From: Lateolabrax maculatus
Taxonomy: Eukaryota > Chordata > Actinopteri > Acropomatiformes > Lateolabracidae
DNA length: 64,000 nt
Direction of reading: 5' to 3'
Assembly: GCA_031216445.1 (NCBI GenBank)
Contig: CM062196.1
Span: 1,742,001-1,806,000, forward strand
Part shown: positions 58,441-64,000 of the stretch, piece after piece
How positions within the stretch are numbered: position 1 is the first letter of the stretch
How the letters are laid out: the number at the start of each line of letters is the position of its first letter
The notes under the pieces: generated by a model
Told to the model about the DNA's origin: nothing
Database searches by the model: none
The model's input: the letters and a program-made list of their open reading frames with translations, nothing else
Translations under genes and position numbers: made by a program

Positions 58441-59127
58441 CTGTAGACACAAATAGGCTGCTAAACATAGGCATCGGTGGAGTGGGGTCTGGTGCAGCAC
58501 ACACACACACAGATAAGAGTTGCATAATATGGCGCGGCACTTTTGTATATATTATGCATAAGCGTTTTTGGAGGGTGCAGGGACGTACATAGTGTGTCAT
58601 CCGCCCACATGCATCACGGCTACAATTACCGTTCAAATGCACAATGTGACTGAGCAGCCACCTTTTTTTGTTCTTTTCAACATTAGAGCTTCTGTTGCTG
58701 TTAATATGGCAACAGTCACACTGCAAACCATAAAAACTCTGCCAGAGACACCATCTTTACAAACTCATGTTCTGCAGGCAATCTGCCTTTGGTCAAGATC
58801 CCAAACATATCAGACTCAATTTTGGGAAAATATGTCGAAAATAATGCACAAAATATCTAGATATCAGAAGTTTTATATTTGATCAGATGGTGTGCTGGGT
58901 GTGAATAATAAACTCAACAAAAGAGAGATATAAGATATAATATGTGATATTATCCTGCAGAGTGGAAACATTTGTTCTTTCTTAAAAGGGACATTTTATA
59001 TTTAGACAAACTCAATGGTCAAAAAGCAGTTTGACTTGTCTTAATGATTAAGAAATGCAATGAATACAGCCTGACAGTTGGAGCTCAGGGTTACCTATGG
59101 GCTCTGTGTGGATGTGTGTGTGCTCTT

Positions 59128-59226
59128 GTGGTTCTACCTTTGTGAGGACCACTCTAAGTTTCAAAGTGAGGCCCTTTTTGGACAGTGAGGACATTTTGTC
59201 TGGTCCTCACTTCTGCAAAGGGCTAA
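59128..59226. mobile_element. Fish GTGAGGAC/GTCCTCAC repeat fragment
   Basis: Contains TTTGTGAGGACCACTCTAAG, AGTGAGGCCCTTTTTGGACA and GTGAGGAC (59185-59192) facing GTCCTCAC (59203-59210), an 8-bp perfect inverted repeat. The wording resembles a fish repeat family with alternating GTGAGGAC and GTCCTCAC. Fragmentary. Confidence 0.45.
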
Positions 59227-60067
59227 ACGCAGCCAGCAAAGCTGCATCATTTGACCGGGGCCTGAACGCTCCATTGTGAAGCTAACACTGACGGGAGCGG
59301 GGACTTCCTGTGATTTCTCGTAAAATAAAAGCAGTTTTATTTCTCTTTAAAAGCTGGATTACCACTGCAGTGTACTTTTTGCATCATGCCCGGCCTCCTT
59401 CCCCTCGTCTAAACCAAACGTAGCCAAACTAATATTTATATATTCTATATGTATAAACCAGTATTTCCAGTAGGTGAGAACGTGTCTGACATGGACATGC
59501 TCTTGTTGTGTGCTACACGTGTAAAAGGGCAACTGCGGAAAAAATGTCCGTTCATATGTGAAAACCTGGTGAAAACGGCTGTGGTGTCAGTGGGATCAGG
59601 CCACTGCAGTGAGCCATGCAGAGAGGCCATATTTTCTGTTACATATGGCCACTGAAACACAGTGGATGACACCCCCCCCCCCCCCATACTGCTGCTGATA
59701 CATGAAGGAAACGTTCAGTTCCGTGTTCTGACTGATGATCATACTTGATAAAACTGGCAGAAATTAGAAAATGAACTGGAAAATAAGAATAGTCATAAAT
59801 CCAGAATTAAAAAAAAAAAACATGATACAAGTTTGGCCTTGGCCATATGCTTCTTTTTGTCTATAAAGAAACAATCATGTAGCCAATGAGGTCCTGCTGG
59901 TGTTTGCATGCTCAAAACCTTGGCATTTAACATCTAGAAATACTTTCCATAGAAAAATAATATTTATGAATTATCATTTTTCTTTTGTGCGGTGATCCTT
60001 TCTTGAACTTGTGACTTTGTTTGACCTGCCTTCCCCAGCACTGTGCACGGGACATCAATTCTGTATA

Positions 60068-60069
<2 letters not shown>

Positions 60070-60121
<52 letters not shown>
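60070..60121. repeat. (TA)n microsatellite
   Basis: About 52 bp of alternating TA. Confidence 0.98.
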
Positions 60122-60123
<2 letters not shown>

Positions 60124-60419
60124 TTATCAAGTAACTTCTTTGTGATCACAAGAAAGCGTTTAATCAAATAAGTTGTACCCATGTCCTCACTAGACCTCAT
60201 CACCAGTAGAGTAGTTCACTGTTAACTTGCTCTTGTGAAAAACTTATTTCAGAAACATCAATGCAGTTAAGATTCACAGCTACATTACACATCCAGAACA
60301 AAGGAGTTCAGGAGAACCCTGTTAAGTCCATTTCTTCTGAGTGAATGCACATCTGTGGGTAAGACCAGGCTTAAGCATCATGGACTAGACGCGATGCTGT
60401 AGTTTACATCACAGAGGCT

Positions 60420-60690
60420 GGTTTGATCAGGACTTTTGATGGATGGCCGCCTCCGGTGGATCCTGCACATTGGATTTACATCGGCTGCTTTGGTCTTAGT
60501 GAGCTGTGCGCTGGCCGCGAGTCATGTGCGCTCCAGCTCAAGCACACCGATTAGCTTCGCTGTCTCAAACTTTCCAGCTCAGCTAATTCAATGAGGAGCT
60601 CTCCTCTTCCTTAGCTCTCCTGATCTATCATCTGTCCAACCAACCAGCGGACTCATTACTATTCAGAGTGGATTCAGTTCCACTCCTGGC
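60420..60690. promoter_or_regulatory. Candidate conserved non-coding element H
   Basis: Unique block: TTGATGGATGGCCGCCTCCG, AGCACACCGATTAGCTTCGC, CCAGCTCAGCTAATTCAATG and AGCGGACTCATTACTATTC. Several TAAT/ATTA cores in GC-moderate context; no coding signal. Confidence 0.3.
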
Positions 60691-61099
60691 ATTGACTGAT
60701 CCTGTCTCACACAATCGAAACCAGTAAAAACTGCTCCACCTGTGCAAACTCAGGCTGTCTCATACGGCAGGCAGACAGGCAGAAGTAAAGTCTGAAAGTA
60801 ACTAAAAGGATTTATATTAATTATTGAAAATACCCTGCTGAGAAGCTTGTGTCTGTGTCTTTGCAGTCTACTGCCGTGGTCTACTGTAAAGCAGCTGATT
60901 TAAGTGTTACTATACATGAATTTATAACCATAATGCTTTTGAAAGTACAGTTTTCTCCAATAAAGCCTGACATCAGCTCGGGAACTCCACGGGGCCCTTC
61001 AGACGAGCAAAACTCCTGTAACATGGGACTGCTAGTACATCAAGTCCTTGGGGTTTGGATGGGAAAACAAAGGAATCCATGTGCTATAGATCTATAATG

Positions 61100-61785
61100 T
61101 GCAATAATTTGCTCAACTTGGAAAAGTCACATGGAAAATAATTACGGGATCATGTGTAGAAGAAATAGGGTCAAGATTTTAAATTACAAAAAACACTTTT
61201 TTGGAAAGAAGCTCTGGCAAAAAGACATGGTGAAAAATGATAAGAACGGGAGTAAAAGTAATAGGATTGGGCAAAGGTAAAATTGGAAATGAAAGAAGCC
61301 ATTTAACGCGGAGCCATAATGTGTGTTTATTTACTTAACTTTCATTCAGAAAATCAATTACATTTATATTTACGCAGGCTCTTTGATTAGAAGCACTGGA
61401 ATAGCCACATGGGGAATATAGAATGGGAAGTTAAAGTAGCAGGATCGGACAAAGGTAAGATTGGAAATGAAAAATGTCTTACAGTAACTACAGCAAAATG
61501 ACGTGTGATTATTTTCTCAACTTAAATTAGGAAATAATATGTATACGTATCCAGGGACTTTGAACAGAGGCTCTGGAATAACCAAGAGGGACGTAATTAC
61601 AGGATCGGGACTGAGAGTAACAGGATCGGGTGAAGGTGTGATTATTTGCTCAATTTAAATTCAGAAAGTCGTATTAATACTGTGCGTACCCAGGGACTTT
61701 GGACAGAAGCTCTGAAATAACCACATGGAAATAATTAGATATGGTAACAGGATTGGGTGAAGGCAAGATTTAAAATGACAAATGC
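61100..61785 (+). repeat. Diverged tandem array, about four units, period near 180 bp
   Basis: Three blocks recur in order. Block a (TTGCTCAA...TTAAATT) lies near 61109, 61330, 61511 and 61645. Block b (GGACTTTG.ACAGAAGCTCTG.AATAACCACATGG) lies near 61202, 61380, 61557 and 61692. Block d (AGTAACAGGATCGGGTGAAGG.AAGATT.GAAATGA) lies near 61262, 61441, 61622 and 61750. Spacing is about 178-181 bp for the first steps and about 130 for the last, which has lost part of a unit. Units differ by many substitutions, so the array is old. Confidence 0.75.
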
Positions 61786-62270
61786 CAAATTTAACCGAAA
61801 GGAGAAATAAACCGAGCGAGAGAGGCTCTCGTGACTCTCGTGTCGCCATCTTGGGTGCATTTTTGGTGGTATTTTTTTGGACTAAAAATATGACTTTTAC
61901 TGATGCAGTGAAATGGGTTTTTGCTGTTACGGTCAGAAATAGGGATGATGCTCTGCCTCTCAGCCGGCTCTCTCTCTGGTTTCGGGTGCAGTGCACAGTC
62001 AAAGAGCCAAACTGCGATACAGCTTTAAAGCAGGCAGGAAGACACACACTAATACACACTTTGCAACTGAACCAAACCCAAATCACTGCACCCCCCCTCC
62101 TCCTGCTCCTGCTCTTCCTCCTCCTGCTCCTCCTCCTCCTGCTCTGTCTGTTTCAGACTGCAATATCATGCTGGCACACAAGGCTGAAACTCTCCACCAG
62201 CATCTGCGTCGTTTTTCCCTTCTCGGTATGTGTCGGTCTGTTCATCTGTCGATCTGGCTGAGCAGGTAGT

Positions 62271-62452
62271 CAGACAGTCAGGCAGTCAGGCAGTCAGACA
62301 GACAGTCAAACAGACAGACAGTCAGGTAGTCAGAGAGACAGACAGACAGTCAGACAGACAGTCAGTCAGACAGACAGACATACAAACAGACAGACAGTCA
62401 GGCAGTCAGAGAGACAGACAGATAGACAGTCAGTCAGACAGACAGTCAGACT
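62271..62452. repeat. (CAGA)n / CAGTCAGG-type tetranucleotide array
   Basis: CAGACAGTCAGGCAGTCAGG and variants (CAGACAGACAGT, CAGAGAGACAGACAG) fill about 180 bp. A second short patch of the same words lies at 63054-63082. Confidence 0.95.
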
Positions 62453-63182
62453 GACGAAGCTCGAATAGAAACCCCCCCCCCCCCGTCCTGGCAGGCAGAA
62501 CCAAGCAGATGAGAGCTGACTCTTTAACGGGTGATGTCATCCTGTAATGTGAGCGTCCCCCTGGTCCTGATCCCATGATGCAACACTCTGGTGACACTGT
62601 GAAACAGGTTGCCGCCGCTGCTGCTGCGGGCTGCATCCAAAACTGCTGAGCTGCCTCTCTTTCTTCTCTCTGCTTTCTGTTTCTCGCTCTTCTTCTCGTG
62701 TTTTTCGGATGCCTGCCGTCTTTTGGCTTTGCATCTCCTCTCCACTTGTCTGCCCTAAATAAAGTATTCCCTTATTACCCCCCCGCCCCCCAAGTCTTTC
62801 TATCTCTTTTTCTCTGCCCTACATTTCCACTGTTTCCGTTTTTTCACTTGTTCAGATCCCCCCCAGCATCATCCTTCCTGCCCTCCTCCTCCACTCCTCC
62901 TTTTCTCTTTTCTATATTTGCTCTCTACCCACACAGACCTCCCCTCCCCTCGTCTCCCCTCCCTCTCCTGTCCTCGATCTCCACTGGTTGTCAAGGCAGC
63001 AGGGCACCATGGCTCAGCATTATTCATGCAGTAGCACAGTCAGGCAGCCACTCGGACAGACAGACAGTCAGACAGACAGGCGGTCTGACGGGCAGAGAGC
63101 CAAGTAGGCAGGCTGCAAGGCCGTCAGCCGGTCGAGCAGAGTCCGGCTTTGGGAAAACATTTAACTATTTCCTCTCTCCATC

Positions 63183-63585
63183 TTAAAGGATAAGTCCAGT
63201 TTATTACAAGCTGGATCTTATTGCCATAGTTTTGGTCATCATTTCTAAAACAGTAACAATGACAGTGCACTCACCAAGCTACCAGTAATCACTCTGCAAA
63301 GAATCAAGTCAGTCTCCTTTTGTTGCATTTGTGTTTTTTTGCAGGGTAATGTGATTTTAAGTGCAGATTTATTTGAAAAGTAATGTAAGTTTGACTGAAA
63401 TAAAAGCAGGTTGTAATGGATTCCTTTTTTTGAGAGTTTTAAGTCTATAAAGTAGATTTCTATAGTGTACAGAAATAAATTGAAACCAATGGCTGCCTGG
63501 AAAGAAGAAGAAACACATTTAAAATGTCCTATGGTTAAACACTATGGTATGCTTGGCAAACTGGTTTACAGTAATGTAAAGTACA
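63183..63585 (+). mobile_element. Copy B of the dispersed repeat, with TTAAAGGATAAG end
   Basis: The part at 63473-63582 (ATTGAAACCAATGGCTGCCT, CATTTAAAATGTCCTATGG, AACACTATGGTATGCTTGGC, GTAATGTAAAGTA) matches 52160-52280. The left end TTAAAGGATAAGTCCAGTTT (63185) also resembles TTAAAGGATAAATCTGGTTT at 3067. That both parts belong to one element is inferred. Confidence 0.5.
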
Positions 63586-63712
63586 CATAATGTGATTCAT
63601 ATTACAAGGCCTAAAAGTGCAAAAAACAGTAGAATGTTTTTTTTAATGCTGCATGAACAAAAGCCTGATAAAAGACTAAAAAATGCAAATAAATGCACAC
63701 AAGCCCATTGTG

Positions 63713-63749
63713 TGCGTGTGTGTGTCTGTGTGTGTGTGTGTGTGTGTGT
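63713..63749. repeat. (GT)n microsatellite
   Basis: GT array with one GTCT interruption. Confidence 0.95.
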
Positions 63750-64000
63750 ACTTCCCATTCAATCCTTTGAGGCCTTGTTTTATCAACAGCCAGCAAACAG
63801 TGATCAAGCTCTCAGAGAGACAGCAGCACTGAGGCAGAGCAGCGCTGGATGAGATTACAGCAGCGAACAAACACTCCTTATCTGATTTCTAATACAGTAC
63901 ATCAGTCAGGGGGACGACCTCCCATCTCCCCCTGCTCCACCCAGACCTCTCCTCTGACTCTCTCATTCTGTCTCCACCTCGCTCTGTTATCTGTGCATGG

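Noticed and set aside
61782..62261. 159-residue plus-strand frame with Leu-rich tract
   Set aside because: The Leu run is a (CTC/CTG)n repeat and the frame joins two unrelated low-complexity parts.
62698..63186. 162-residue Pro/Ser-rich frame
   Set aside because: Pyrimidine-rich low complexity followed by (CAGA)n; no protein family resemblance.
1..64000. Search for tRNA, rRNA, CRISPR, bacterial-type operons or a viral gene set
   Set aside because: No cloverleaf with both promoter boxes, no rRNA core words, no regularly spaced repeat-spacer array, and no group of adjacent viral or prokaryotic genes; the only enzyme-like relic is a LINE reverse transcriptase.

Overview
The window looks like nuclear DNA of a teleost fish, probably a spiny-rayed (percomorph) species. 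It has long (CA)n/(GT)n, (AT)n and (CAGA)n arrays, many decayed short transposons of kinds I recognise from fish genomes, and a single vertebrate gene split by GT-AG introns. There is no bacterial-type coding density; most open frames are chance frames in repeats or intergenic DNA.

The one protein gene I can support is pik3r3, encoding the p55-gamma regulatory subunit of class IA phosphoinositide 3-kinase, on the minus strand. Nine coding exons (50630 down to 35906) join in a consistent reading frame to a predicted 469-residue protein: a short p55-type N-terminus, a proline-rich linker, nSH2, iSH2 coiled coil and cSH2, with no SH3 or RhoGAP-like (BH) domain. All eight introns are GT-AG. Intron 1 is about 9.2 kb and full of CA arrays and decayed transposons. 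Inside it, at 46198-46231, lies a 34-bp candidate alternative first coding exon with a good donor, the correct splice phase and an upstream GC-box/CCAAT cluster. This would produce a shorter p50-like isoform of 442 residues. The main promoter lies in a CpG-rich stretch around 50.9-51.4 kb. The 3' UTR starts at 35905; its end is uncertain, with the best-formed polyadenylation site near 27.9 kb.

By region (plus-strand coordinates): 1-27.8 kb is gene-free, downstream of pik3r3. It contains a MITE with long inverted ends (6.0-6.5 kb), a SINE-like copy (10.9 kb), a LINE reverse-transcriptase relic (15.5-16.6 kb), a Tc1/mariner relic (17.0-17.4 kb), a hAT-like short element (27.2 kb), and several repeat-poor blocks with clustered homeodomain-type cores (19.3-26.3 kb) that look like candidate conserved non-coding elements. 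27.8-35.9 kb is the probable 3' UTR or downstream flank; 35.9-51.4 kb is pik3r3 and its promoter. 51.4-64 kb is the upstream flank, with a MITE (55.1-55.7 kb), candidate regulatory blocks (54.5, 58.3 and 60.5 kb), a diverged tandem array of about 180-bp units (61.1-61.8 kb) and (CAGA)n arrays.

I saw no tRNA, rRNA or CRISPR, and no convincing second protein gene. Conservation of the candidate regulatory blocks cannot be judged from one sequence.
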